NCBI RefSeq assembly: GCF_001634285.1
Contig: NZ_CP015438.1
Location: forward strand, 1,748,001 to 1,812,000
Source: Anoxybacillus amylolyticus
GTDB lineage: Bacteria; Bacillota; Bacilli; Bacillales; Anoxybacillaceae
DNA length: 64,000 nt
Direction of reading: 5' to 3'
Shown: positions 33,440 through 41,791 of the stretch, piece after piece
Layout of the letters: every line of letters starts with the position of its first letter
How positions within the stretch are numbered: the first letter of the stretch is position 1
The notes under the pieces: generated by a model
The model's database searches: none
Told to the model about the DNA's origin: nothing
The model's input: the letters and a program-made list of their open reading frames with translations, nothing else
Program-made: the position numbers and the translations under genes

Positions 33440-34378
33440 ATGATGAAAATGTATTTGTCCAATGCAAACGGAAAAATCGAAGAAATTCATGAATTAAAAA
33501 ATGGCTGCTGGATTAATTTAATCGCGCCAACGGAAGAAGAAATTCGTTATATTGCGAACCACTTAGACATTCCGATCGATTCGATTAAAGACGCGCTCGA
33601 CGATGAAGAAAGGTCGCGCATTGAAAAAGAAGATAACCATGTTCTTATTATCGTGGATATTCCGATCATCACCCAAGACGAAGTGGATGGTTCGATTTAC
33701 GAAACCATTCCGATTGGCATGATTATTACGAACACGTGCTTTATAACCGTTTGTTTACAAGAGAACCCGATTTTTCAAGAGTTTGCAAATAACAAAATTA
33801 AAAACTTTTACACCTTTATGAAAACGCGATTTGCGCTGCAAATGCTTTACATGATTTCCACGTACTATTTGCGTTATTTAAAACAAATTAACCGCCGAAC
33901 GAGCGAAATTGAAAAACGATTACATCAGTCGATGAAAAATGAAGAATTATTTTCGCTTCTTAGTATGGAAAAAAGCTTAGTGTATTTTACTACTTCGTTA
34001 AAAGCCAACAACATCGTCATGGAGCGGCTGATGCGTTTAAATTATTTACGAATGTATGATGACGATCAAGAACTGCTTGAAGATGTCATCATTGAAAACA
34101 AGCAGGCGATTGAAATGACAGAAGTGTACAGCAGCATCTTAAGTGGTATGATGGACGCCTTTGCTTCTGTTATTTCCAATAACTTAAATATCGTGATGAA
34201 ATTTTTAACTGCCATTACGATTGTTTTGTCGTTGCCAACAATGGTCGCAAGCTTTTACGGAATGAACGTGCCAATTCCATATCAAAACTCTCCGCACGCT
34301 TTTTTAACGGCGATGCTTATTTCTGCGTTATTATCTAGTGCTACAGCGTTTGTGTTTTGGAAAAAACGCTATTTTTAA
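33440..34378 (+). CDS. corA: CorA family Mg2+/divalent cation transporter
   Basis: A 312-residue protein. A soluble N-terminal domain (1-245) ends in a long helix, then two C-terminal membrane helices with the pore motif YGMNVPIPYQ (GMN) between. This is the CorA pentameric Mg2+ channel layout. The ATG at 33440 follows AAAGGAGGA by 10 nt. A second, divergent CorA-like gene lies at 56962-57840. Confidence 0.9.
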   Translation: MMKMYLSNANGKIEEIHELKNGCWINLIAPTEEEIRYIANHLDIPIDSIKDALDDEERSRIEKEDNHVLIIVDIPIITQDEVDGSIYETIPIGMIITNTCFITVCLQENPIFQEFANNKIKNFYTFMKTRFALQMLYMISTYYLRYLKQINRRTSEIEKRLHQSMKNEELFSLLSMEKSLVYFTTSLKANNIVMERLMRLNYLRMYDDDQELLEDVIIENKQAIEMTEVYSSILSGMMDAFASVISNNLNIVMKFLTAITIVLSLPTMVASFYGMNVPIPYQNSPHAFLTAMLISALLSSATAFVFWKKRYF

Positions 34379-34379
34379 A

Positions 34380-34414
34380 CAAAAAGGGCTTTCCCTATAT
34401 GGAAGGCCCTTTAC
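34380..34414. terminator. Bidirectional terminator
   Basis: AAAGGGCTTTCC / GGAAGGCCCTTT between convergent genes. Confidence 0.75.
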
Positions 34415-34988
34415 TTTTTGACGACGCCATTCCTCCAGACAGCACAAACTTCATTGCTTCTTCCGGTTTTACGTCAATGATTTCTATGTTTGATTTTGGT
34501 ACTAACACAGTGATCCCAGCCATTTGAAACGTTTGTGGAATATATACGGCGACATGGTCTTCTAATGAATGAAAAAGCGTATCGACTGCTTCTGTTGTGA
34601 TAAACCCGATACACTTCGCTTCCGTGTTCGGCCATTTGACAAGCACGACTTTAGCGAATGATCGCTTTTCTCCGACAAACGAAGCGATTGTATCTTTTAA
34701 CACGGAATAAACGGTTTTCATAAACGGGATGTTTTCTAATAGTCGGTCAATCCACTTAATCACCCAGCCGCTAATATATTGCGTCGACATCCAGCCCAGG
34801 ACGGTAATCAAAGCGAATGTACATACAATCCCAATTCCAGGGACGTAAGCATCGTGCAAATAAGGTTTAACATATTTCCCTAATAGTCCGTCAAAAAAAG
34901 CAAATACTTTCACGAACACGTATATTGCTAGAATGATCGGCACAATCGTCAACACACCGTTAATAAAATTTTTGACGAAAAACCTCAT
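34395..34988 (-). CDS. DUF502 family membrane protein
   Basis: A 197-residue protein with two N-terminal membrane helices (VKNFINGVLTIVPIILAIYV; IGIVCTFALITVLGW) and a soluble C-terminal half with VYSVLKDTIASFVGE and VAVYIPQTFQMAG, typical of DUF502. No known function. GGAGGGAGACAC precedes the ATG at 34988; the longer frame to 35045 has no site. Confidence 0.85.
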   Translation of the reverse strand: MRFFVKNFINGVLTIVPIILAIYVFVKVFAFFDGLLGKYVKPYLHDAYVPGIGIVCTFALITVLGWMSTQYISGWVIKWIDRLLENIPFMKTVYSVLKDTIASFVGEKRSFAKVVLVKWPNTEAKCIGFITTEAVDTLFHSLEDHVAVYIPQTFQMAGITVLVPKSNIEIIDVKPEEAMKFVLSGGMASSKSKGPSI

Positions 34989-35167
34989 GTGTCTCCCTCC
35001 TTCATTTTCCTTTATCACCTTATCAAGTTTTATGCAAAAAGACAAGATGATTAAAACACGAACATTATTAAATTTAATTAATAAAAAAGTTCGTTTTTAT
35101 AGTTGACTCGCTCGCTTTTCCCTGCTATAGTTACAAATGGAAAAAACGATAGGTTGGAGGATTTTCA

Positions 35168-36607
35168 ATGAAATCGCATTACGATATCATTGTTGTCGGC
35201 GCCGGTCCGGCAGGAATTTTTACTTGCTATGAGTTAACGTTAAAGTTGAAAGGCGCAAACGTTCTTCTTATTGATAAAGGGCATGATATTTATAAACGGC
35301 ATTGTCCGATTTTGCAAAAAAAGATTGAAAAATGTCCGCCACCTGCGGGAAAAAAAGACTATGCAGGCTGTGTACCTGCCTGTTCGATTACGAACGGATT
35401 TGGCGGAGCCGGAGCGTATTCAGATGGGAAATTTAATATTACGAGCGAATTTGGCGGGTGGATGACGGACTATTTGCCTGCATCGACAGTGCTAGAACTC
35501 ATTCGTTATGTGGATGCAATTAACTTAAAACACGGAGCGACGGAGTCCATTACTGACCCAACGACAGAAAAAGTGAAAGAAATTGAGCGACGTGCCTATG
35601 CGGCGGGGTTGAAGTTGTTAAGAGCGAACGTTCGTCATTTAGGAACGGAACAAAACTTAGAAATTTTAAAAAGCATTTATGAATATTTGCGCGAACATAT
35701 CGATATGGAATTCCAAACAGAAGTAGAAGATTTAGTGACCGAAAAACAAGACAATACGCATGTCGTAAAAGGGATTTTATTAAAAAACGGAAACACAATC
35801 ACCGCTGAAAAAGTAGTCATCGCACCGGGACGTGACGGGTCGGCATGGCTTTCGAAGCTATTAAAAAAACGCCGGCTCCACATGATTAACAACCAAGTCG
35901 ACATCGGCGTGCGCGTCGAAACATCGAATATTGTCATGGAAGAAATTAATGAGCATTTATATGAAGGAAAGTTTATTTTCAACACATCGGTCGGCACTCA
36001 AGTGCGGACGTTTTGCAGTAACCCGTCCGGTCATGTCGTCGTCGAAAACCATTCCGGCATTATGTTAGCGAACGGACACGCCTACAAAGACCCAAAACTT
36101 GGAAGTAACAATACGAATTTTGCGTTATTAGTATCCCATAAATTTTCGGATCCGTTTGATAAACCAAATGAGTATGCGCACGAAATTTCTCGCTTAGCAA
36201 ACGCCTTGTCGAACGGCGGCATTATTGTGCAAAAATATGGCGATATTTTAAAAGGAAGGAGGTCTACTGAAAAACGCTTAAAAGAAGGATTTGTTGAACC
36301 AACATTAAAAGAAGCTGTTCCTGGTGATTTAGGGCTGGTGCTACCATATAATACAATGAAAAGTTTAATGGAAATGACAGAAGCATTAAATCACGTCACG
36401 CCAGGGCTTGCTTCTGAACATACGCTGTTTTACGGGGTGGAGGCGAAGTTTTATTCTGCTCGTCCAAAGCTAAATGACCGGTTTGAAACGGAGATTTCCG
36501 GGTTGTATGTAGGCGGAGACGGCGCAGGTATTACTCGCGGGCTAGCGCAAGCAAGTGCATGTGGCGTTTGGATTGCTCGCGATATTGTGGAAAAACTGAC
36601 GAGATAA
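35168..36607 (+). CDS. FAD-dependent dehydrogenase (COG2509-like)
   Basis: A 479-residue flavoprotein. The N-terminal dinucleotide fold is IIVVGAGPAGIFTCYEL (GxGxxG), followed by the family-specific Cys cluster HCPILQKKIEKCPPP and YAGCVPACSITNGFGGAGAY (four conserved Cys) and a C-terminal FAD motif GLYVGGDGAGITRGLAQASA. The family is uncharacterised; a redox role with bound FAD is all that can be said. GTTGGAGG precedes the ATG. It is monocistronic. Confidence 0.88.
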   Translation: MKSHYDIIVVGAGPAGIFTCYELTLKLKGANVLLIDKGHDIYKRHCPILQKKIEKCPPPAGKKDYAGCVPACSITNGFGGAGAYSDGKFNITSEFGGWMTDYLPASTVLELIRYVDAINLKHGATESITDPTTEKVKEIERRAYAAGLKLLRANVRHLGTEQNLEILKSIYEYLREHIDMEFQTEVEDLVTEKQDNTHVVKGILLKNGNTITAEKVVIAPGRDGSAWLSKLLKKRRLHMINNQVDIGVRVETSNIVMEEINEHLYEGKFIFNTSVGTQVRTFCSNPSGHVVVENHSGIMLANGHAYKDPKLGSNNTNFALLVSHKFSDPFDKPNEYAHEISRLANALSNGGIIVQKYGDILKGRRSTEKRLKEGFVEPTLKEAVPGDLGLVLPYNTMKSLMEMTEALNHVTPGLASEHTLFYGVEAKFYSARPKLNDRFETEISGLYVGGDGAGITRGLAQASACGVWIARDIVEKLTR

Positions 36608-36646
36608 AGGAAGGTGTCCCAAAAGACTCGGGACACCTTTTCCCAT
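36608..36646 (+). terminator. Terminator of the FAD dehydrogenase gene
   Basis: AAGGTGTCCC / GGGACACCTT stem with TTTT. Confidence 0.85.
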
Positions 36647-36709
36647 TACCTTATATAAGCATAAAACAATCACTAAGAAACAATATGTTGTGTTTTGTTT
36701 AACATCTTT

Positions 36710-36762
36710 CCGAAATTCATCTCCCACTTCTAAACGAAGTGAAAGTGGGAGATGAATTTCGG
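36710..36762. repeat. Perfect 20-bp inverted repeat at the IS605 left end
   Basis: The 20 bases from 36710 (CCGAAATTCATCTCCCACTT) have an exact inverted copy at 36743-36762, with a 13-nt loop. The inner part is the expected TnpA-recognised hairpin; the outer part may extend beyond the element. Confidence 0.8.
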
Positions 36763-36839
36763 TGAGGCGTAGGTATGAGTTGTTTCTTTTTTGTGTTATG
36801 ATATAATCAGTATTAGAAAAATGAAAGGTTGTTGTATAA

Positions 36840-37238
36840 ATTAAATTAGACAGTAATAACCATTCAGTATTCCTGTTGTATTATCATCTTGTTCTGGTTG
36901 TAAAATATCGCAGACAAGTGATTGATGATACCATATCTGACTATGCAAAAGATATGTTTGTGAGATTGGGGAAAAATTACAATATTTCCTTGGTCGAATG
37001 GAATCACGATATGGACCATGTGCATATTTTGTTCAAAGCACATCCGAATAGTGAACTATCAAAGTTCATCAATGCCTATAAAAGTGCAAGTTCTCGACTG
37101 ATTAAAAAGCATTTTCCGCAAGTGAAAAGAAAACTGTGAAAAGAATATTTTTGATCAAGAAATTTTTTCCTGTTTACAACGGGCGGTGCCATCCTTGAAG
37201 TAATAAAAAAATATATAGAAAATCAAGGGATGAAGTGA
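36840..37238 (+). pseudogene. tnpA: IS200-type TnpA transposase, inactivated
   Basis: Read through, the frame encodes a full 132-residue HUH transposase: LDSNNHSVFLLYYHLVLVVK, the metal-binding HVH in DMDHVHILFK, and the catalytic Tyr in EVIKKYIENQ. The expected start codon reads ATT (36840), and two in-frame TGA codons (37137-37139 and 37152-37154) stand where this family has Trp (KLWKEYFW). The only open part begins at a TTG (36876) and ends before the catalytic Tyr, so no active enzyme can be made. Confidence 0.9.
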
Positions 37239-37250
37239 TGTGGTGTCGAT

Positions 37251-38360
37251 ATGGTAAACAAATCATATAAATTCCGTCTGTACCCAACAAAAGAACAAGA
37301 ACAGCTGCTTGCCAAAACCTTCGGTTGTGTCCGTTTCGTTTATAACAAAATGCTTGAAGAACGCATACAAATTTATGAAAAGTTCAAAGACGACAAAGAA
37401 GCTTTGAAAAAACAAACATTTCCGACCCCTGCCAAGTACAAAAAGGAGTTTCCTTGGCTTAAAGAAGTGGATAGCCTTGCGTTAGCAAACGCCCAATTGA
37501 ATTTGCAGAAAGCGTTTCAAAATTTCTTTTCGGGTCGTGCTGGATTTCCAAAGTTCAAAAACCGCAAGGCGAAACAGTCGTACACCACAAATGTGGTCAA
37601 TGGCAATATTCAACTTTCAGATGGCTATATCAAGTTACCCAAACTGAAATGGGTCAAGTTCAAGCAACATCGGGAGATTCCTGCCCACCATATCATCAAG
37701 GCTTGTACGATCACGAAAACAAAAACAGGAAAATACTATGTTTCTATTCTCACCGAATACGAACATCAACCTGTCCCCAAAGAAATACAAACGGTTGTTG
37801 GGCTTGATTTTTCCATGAATACGCTGTATGTCGATAGCGAGGGTAAGAGAGCCAATTATCCTCGTTTCTATCGGCAAGCATTGGAAAAATTAGCGAAAGA
37901 ACAACGGATATTATCACGCCGAAAGAAGGGTTCTAATCGTTGGCACAAACAGCGTTTGAAAGTAGCGAAGCTACATGAGAAAATAGCGAACCAACGAAAA
38001 GACTTTCTACACAAAAAATCATACGAATTAGCGAAACAGTATGATTGCGTGGTCATCGAAGACCTCAACATGAAAGGGATGTCGCAAGTCCTGAATTTCG
38101 GCAAGAGCGTTCATGACAACGGCTGGGGGATGTTCACGACATTTCTTCAATACAAGTTAGAGGAGCAAGGGAAAAAGCTTATCAAAATAGATAAGTGGTT
38201 TCCATCATCTAAAACTTGTTCATGTTGCGGTCAAGTAAAGGAATCTTTATCGCTTTCTGAGCGTACATTCCGCTGTGAATGTGGATTCGAGAGCGACAGG
38301 GACGTCAATGCGGCAATCAATATCAAACATGAGGGCATGAAACGATTAGCGATAACCTAA
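37251..38360 (+). CDS. tnpB: TnpB RNA-guided nuclease (IS605 family)
   Basis: A 369-residue full-length TnpB. The N-terminal helix-turn-helix region has YKFRLYPTKEQEQLLAKTFG. The RuvC residues are intact: Asp in VVGLDFSMNTLYVDSEG (near 185), Glu in VVIEDLNMKGM (near 271) and Asp in ESDRDVNAAINIK (near 350). A zinc ribbon SKTCSCCG ... FRCECG lies between the last two. TnpB proteins are guided by an RNA from the element's right end and cut DNA next to a target-adjacent motif. The frame is unbroken although its TnpA partner is dead. Confidence 0.95.
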   Translation: MVNKSYKFRLYPTKEQEQLLAKTFGCVRFVYNKMLEERIQIYEKFKDDKEALKKQTFPTPAKYKKEFPWLKEVDSLALANAQLNLQKAFQNFFSGRAGFPKFKNRKAKQSYTTNVVNGNIQLSDGYIKLPKLKWVKFKQHREIPAHHIIKACTITKTKTGKYYVSILTEYEHQPVPKEIQTVVGLDFSMNTLYVDSEGKRANYPRFYRQALEKLAKEQRILSRRKKGSNRWHKQRLKVAKLHEKIANQRKDFLHKKSYELAKQYDCVVIEDLNMKGMSQVLNFGKSVHDNGWGMFTTFLQYKLEEQGKKLIKIDKWFPSSKTCSCCGQVKESLSLSERTFRCECGFESDRDVNAAINIKHEGMKRLAIT

Positions 38361-38476
38361 CTTGTCCTCGAACCGTGGGACACACGGGGATCGCTCAGTC
38401 AACTTCCCGTCATGAGATGGGATTACCTGAGAAGCCCCCACCTCTAAGCGAAGCGTAGGTGGTGGGAGCATGTCAC
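38361..38476 (+). ncRNA. Putative omega RNA (reRNA) and IS605 right end
   Basis: After the tnpB stop come a CCGTG / CACGG hairpin (38373-38387), a CCC / GGG hairpin around 38406-38421, and the right-end hairpin CCACCT / AGGTGG with CCC/GGG outside (38435-38466). TnpB guide RNAs normally start inside the 3' end of tnpB and run past the element end, where the guide is read from flanking DNA. The guide would be the bases right after about 38476. Confidence 0.6.
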
Positions 38477-38540
38477 GGAAAATCACCCTTTTGGGTCAGT
38501 CTCTTTTTAATTATTATAGTAAACTTATTTTTAAAAAAGG

Positions 38541-38570
38541 TTGACAATACAATATCTATTGCCATACGAT
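38541..38570 (+). promoter_or_regulatory. Promoter of bioB
   Basis: TTGACA (38541-38546), 18-nt spacer, TACGAT (38565-38570). Confidence 0.6.
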
Positions 38571-38578
38571 AAATGTAA

Positions 38579-38593
38579 TCACACGTTGTGTGA
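38579..38593. promoter_or_regulatory. Palindromic operator-like site before bioB
   Basis: TCACAC GTT GTGTGA is a perfect 6+3+6 palindrome, 9 bp after the -10 and 25 bp before the ATG. It is not the TTGTTAAC-type BirA operator. Confidence 0.45.
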
Positions 38594-38618
38594 AAGTGAT
38601 AGAAGGGGGAGAGGCGTC

Positions 38619-39608
38619 ATGCCAGATTGGTTAGCACTTGCCGACCGTGTATTAGAGGGAGAAGAAATTACGGATAACGAAGCAGAAGCGATGTTAGATT
38701 GCCCAGATAGCGAACTGCTTTTATTAATGCAAGGGGCGTATACAATTCGCCGGGCGTATTTCGGCAATAAAGTAAAATTAAATCGGATCATGAACGCAAA
38801 ATCTGGTCTATGCCCGGAAAACTGTGGTTACTGTTCTCAGTCGTCGATTTCAAACGCACCGGTGCAAACGTATAAAATGGTGGATAAAGACACGCTCGTT
38901 CGCGGGGCAGAAGAAGCGTACCGTCAACAAATCGGCACATACTGTATTGTGGCAAGCGGCCGTGGACCGAGCGATAAAGAAATCGATGTCGTTGTGTCGG
39001 CCGTCCAAGAAATTAAAGAACGATTCGGGCTAAAAGTGTGTGCCTGTTTAGGAATTTTAAAACCAGAGCAAGCGTTGCGACTAAAAGAAGCGGGGGTGGA
39101 CCGTTACAACCATAACATTAATACGTCAAAAGAACACCACCCAAATATTACGACGTCGCATACATACGATGATCGTGTCCAAACGGTCGAAACGGTAAAA
39201 CAATCGGGAATGTCGCCATGTTCGGGAGTGATTATCGGCATGAAAGAAACGAAACAAGACGTGATTAACATGGCGCGCAGCCTAAAAGCGCTCGACGCTG
39301 ACTCGATACCGGTAAACTTTTTGCATGCGATTGACGGTACGCCGCTTGCAGGGACGAACGAACTGAATCCACGGTACTGTTTAAAAGTATTAGCGCTGTT
39401 CCGTTACATTAACCCGACAAAAGAAATTCGCATTTCTGGTGGACGGGAAGTGAACCTGCGCTCATTGCAGCCACTTGGGCTATATGCAGCCAATTCGATT
39501 TTCGTTGGCGATTATTTAACAACTGCTGGTCAAGAAAAATCAAAAGATTTTCAAATGCTTGAAGACCTCGGTTTTGAAATCGATTTTGTTCCTCAGCCTG
39601 TTTGCTAA
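38619..39608 (+). CDS. bioB: Biotin synthase
   Basis: A 329-residue radical SAM enzyme. The SAM cluster motif is GLCPENCGYCSQSS (CxxxCxxC near 65-72); the [2Fe-2S] ligands include the Cys in CACLGILK, the Cys in SGMSPCSGVIIG and the Arg in EIRISGGREVNL. It inserts sulfur into dethiobiotin. The frame runs back to 38541, but GAAGGGGGAG fits the ATG at 38619. No other bio genes are adjacent, so it stands alone after the IS605 element. Confidence 0.96.
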   Translation: MPDWLALADRVLEGEEITDNEAEAMLDCPDSELLLLMQGAYTIRRAYFGNKVKLNRIMNAKSGLCPENCGYCSQSSISNAPVQTYKMVDKDTLVRGAEEAYRQQIGTYCIVASGRGPSDKEIDVVVSAVQEIKERFGLKVCACLGILKPEQALRLKEAGVDRYNHNINTSKEHHPNITTSHTYDDRVQTVETVKQSGMSPCSGVIIGMKETKQDVINMARSLKALDADSIPVNFLHAIDGTPLAGTNELNPRYCLKVLALFRYINPTKEIRISGGREVNLRSLQPLGLYAANSIFVGDYLTTAGQEKSKDFQMLEDLGFEIDFVPQPVC

Positions 39609-39640
39609 ACTGCTTTCAATACGGAAGCAGTTTTTCTTTT
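39606..39640 (+). terminator. Terminator of bioB
   Basis: AAACTGCTTTC / GGAAGCAGTTTTT. Confidence 0.8.
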
Positions 39641-39658
39641 GCCAATCAATCACTTACT

Positions 39659-39688
39659 TTCATGAAAAAGTTTTTCGCTGCATACTAT
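39659..39688 (+). promoter_or_regulatory. Candidate sigma-E promoter of the yodT-kamA operon
   Basis: CATACTAT (39681-39688) matches the sigma-E -10 (CATACANT), with TTCATGAA 14 nt upstream as a weak -35. The homologous B. subtilis operon is expressed in the mother cell under sigma-E. Confidence 0.55.
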
Positions 39689-39720
39689 CTCAATACAGAG
39701 AAAAAAAGGGGGAGCAATGC

Positions 39721-41076
39721 ATGACGTATCTCATTAAACCGCATCTCCACCGCACGTATCCGACGGTGCGATCAGCGAAAGGCATATACGTGTACGATAC
39801 CGATGGAAAAAAGTATCTCGATGGCTGTTCCGGAGCGGTAACAGCAAACCTTGGTCACGGGGTACAAGAAATAATTATGGCAATGAACAAACAAGCAGAG
39901 CAAGTAGCGTTCGTGTACCGTTCGCAGTTTACGAGCGAAGTGGCAGAGAAACTAGCAGAGGCGTTAAATAAGCAAATAGGGTACAGTACGTATTGGACAT
40001 TTCTTGTCAACAGCGGTTCGGAGGCGACCGAAACAGCAATGAAAATTGCCATTCAATATTGGCAAGAACAAGGGCGAAAAGGGAAAAACAAAATTTTATC
40101 GCGCTGGCTAAGCTATCATGGCATTACGATTGGCGCCCTTTCATTATCAGGTCATCCAATGAGGCGTGCACGTTTCGTTCCGCTCCTCGAAGATTTTCCG
40201 ACCGTTTCGCCGCCATATTGCTTTCGTTGTCCGTATGGACTGACATATCCTAGCTGCCAATGGCGCTGCGCGGATGAACTGGAAACGGCAATCATTCGCA
40301 CCGGTGCAGAACATATTGCTGCGTTTATTGCCGAACCGATTATTGGCGCGGCTGGGGCGGCAATTACCCCGCCGGACGGTTACTATGAACGCATTTATGA
40401 CATTTGCCGTCGGTATGACATTTTGTTCATTGCGGATGAAGTGATGACAGGGCTAGGGCGGACAGGAAAAATAATGGGGCTTGACCATTGGAATGTACAA
40501 GCGGACATTATTGCGCTTGGGAAAGGATTGGGGGCAGGGTATACACCGATTGCTGCAACTTTAGCAAGCCAGCGTGTCATGGAGCCAATTATAAACGGTT
40601 CAGGGGTCATTATGAGCGGGCATACGCTAAGCGCAAATCCGCTATCGGCGTCTGTCGCACTTGCGGTGCTAAAATATATCGAGCAACATCACCTTGTACA
40701 GAGGGCGCACGAGATAGGAACATATTTATTCATGAAACTACGAAACTTGCAAAAACAGTTTGCTTGGATTGGCGACGTCCGCGGCAAAGGATTATTGCTC
40801 GGCATTGAGTTTGTCGTAGCAGGAAAAGAAATGGTTCCAAGCGACCTTGCCTTCACTGATCTCGTCGTCACTGTCGCTCAACAGAACGGACTGCTTGTCT
40901 ATCCAGCCGCTGCCGGCAACGGAAAAGATGGCGCAGCCATTATCATCGCCCCGCCGCTAACCATCGAGCGATCGCAAGTCGATGAACTCATTGATTTGCT
41001 TGAACAAACGTTTCGGGAAGTACAACGACGATGCCCCGTAATTTTAAAAAGGAATGATGACAATGGTTCGAAATGA
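39721..41076 (+). CDS. yodT: Class III aminotransferase YodT
   Basis: A 451-residue PLP enzyme. Fold-type I landmarks: VNSGSEATETAMKIA (phosphate site), YHGITIGALSLSG, IADEVMTGLGRTGK (PLP Asp) and LGKGLGAGYTPIAA (Schiff-base Lys near 263). A Cys/Pro-rich insert YCFRCPYG ... CQWRC is distinctive. In the operon with lysine 2,3-aminomutase it probably removes an amino group from a beta-lysine derived compound. GGGGGAGC precedes the ATG at 39721; the longer frame from 39559 is not credible. Confidence 0.9.
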   Translation: MTYLIKPHLHRTYPTVRSAKGIYVYDTDGKKYLDGCSGAVTANLGHGVQEIIMAMNKQAEQVAFVYRSQFTSEVAEKLAEALNKQIGYSTYWTFLVNSGSEATETAMKIAIQYWQEQGRKGKNKILSRWLSYHGITIGALSLSGHPMRRARFVPLLEDFPTVSPPYCFRCPYGLTYPSCQWRCADELETAIIRTGAEHIAAFIAEPIIGAAGAAITPPDGYYERIYDICRRYDILFIADEVMTGLGRTGKIMGLDHWNVQADIIALGKGLGAGYTPIAATLASQRVMEPIINGSGVIMSGHTLSANPLSASVALAVLKYIEQHHLVQRAHEIGTYLFMKLRNLQKQFAWIGDVRGKGLLLGIEFVVAGKEMVPSDLAFTDLVVTVAQQNGLLVYPAAAGNGKDGAAIIIAPPLTIERSQVDELIDLLEQTFREVQRRCPVILKRNDDNGSK

Positions 41077-41791
41077 GTATGGAAAAATTATTTCAATCGA
41101 GCAAGCCACCGCTTATATTACCGACGGCTGTTCGTTAATGGTTGGCGGATTTGGCGGGATCGGTTCGCCGCCGTCGTTGTTGCAAGCGATTATGGAAAGA
41201 GGAGTTGGAGAGCTGACGCTCATTTGTAACGACACCGCTTTTCCTCATCTAGGCGTTGGTCCTCTTATTTGTGAAGGAAGAGTAAAAAAAGCGATCGTTT
41301 CCCACATCGGCTCTAATCCAATCGCTGGACAACGGCTTCACGATGGAACGTTAGACGTCGAGTTTTGTCCGCAAGGGGTATTGGTGGAGCGAATTCGTGC
41401 TGGCGGAGCTGGACTAGGTGGCATTCTTGTTGATATCGGCGTTGACCATGAGTGGCTTGGAGCTGGAAAACAAGTCATTGAAGTGAATGGAAAGCGCTTT
41501 CTTTTAGAGCAGCCGCTCACTGCCGACGTATCGATTGTGTATGCGAAAAAAGCCGACCCGTTTGGCAATTTAATTTATGACAAAAGTGCGCGCAATACGA
41601 ATCCGCTCGTTGCGATGGCGGGGATGATAACGATTGCCGAAGTCGAAGAAATCGTACCGCTTGGTGCATTAGATCCAGAAGCAATCGTTACACCGGGTGT
41701 ATTTGTCAACTATATTGTACAAAGCAATGGGGTGAACTGGAAATGGATATGGGAAGAGAACGTATCGCCAAGCGGGCAGCGCAAGAATTAA
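41063..41791 (+). CDS. yodS: CoA-transferase subunit A (YodS)
   Basis: A 242-residue protein of family I CoA-transferases, alpha subunit. GGFGGIGSPPSLLQAIMERG is the glycine loop of AtoD/ScoA-type subunits, and QRLHDGTLDVEFCPQGVLVE follows. AAGGA is best spaced for the ATG at 41063; ATGs at 41054 and 41057 are alternatives. It overlaps yodT by 14 bp and works with the next gene as a heterodimer, moving CoA onto a carboxylic intermediate of lysine breakdown. Confidence 0.9.
   Translation: MVRNEYGKIISIEQATAYITDGCSLMVGGFGGIGSPPSLLQAIMERGVGELTLICNDTAFPHLGVGPLICEGRVKKAIVSHIGSNPIAGQRLHDGTLDVEFCPQGVLVERIRAGGAGLGGILVDIGVDHEWLGAGKQVIEVNGKRFLLEQPLTADVSIVYAKKADPFGNLIYDKSARNTNPLVAMAGMITIAEVEEIVPLGALDPEAIVTPGVFVNYIVQSNGVNWKWIWEENVSPSGQRKN

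Larger units (their letters stand above)
36710..38476 (+). mobile_element. IS200/IS605-family element (dead tnpA, intact tnpB)
   Basis: A left-end hairpin region (36710-36762), a tnpA pseudogene, tnpB and a right-end hairpin (38435-38466) are in the usual order. These elements make no target duplication and have no inverted repeats, so the exact borders cannot be fixed by eye. TTCAT at 36716-36720 or TTTAA further left could be the insertion tetramer/pentamer. It sits between the FAD dehydrogenase terminator and the bioB promoter. Confidence 0.88.

Noticed and set aside
36840-37238. TGA read as Trp (recoded UGA) in tnpA
   Set aside because: Only this gene needs it, its start codon is also lost, and bordering genes use TGA as a normal stop; decay is the simpler reading.
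37251-38476. Cas12-like CRISPR system
   Set aside because: No repeat-spacer array and the protein is a short TnpB beside an IS605 tnpA.
38579-38593. BirA operator at bioB
   Set aside because: The palindrome is TCACAC-type, unlike the TTGTTAAC half-sites of Bacillus BirA boxes.
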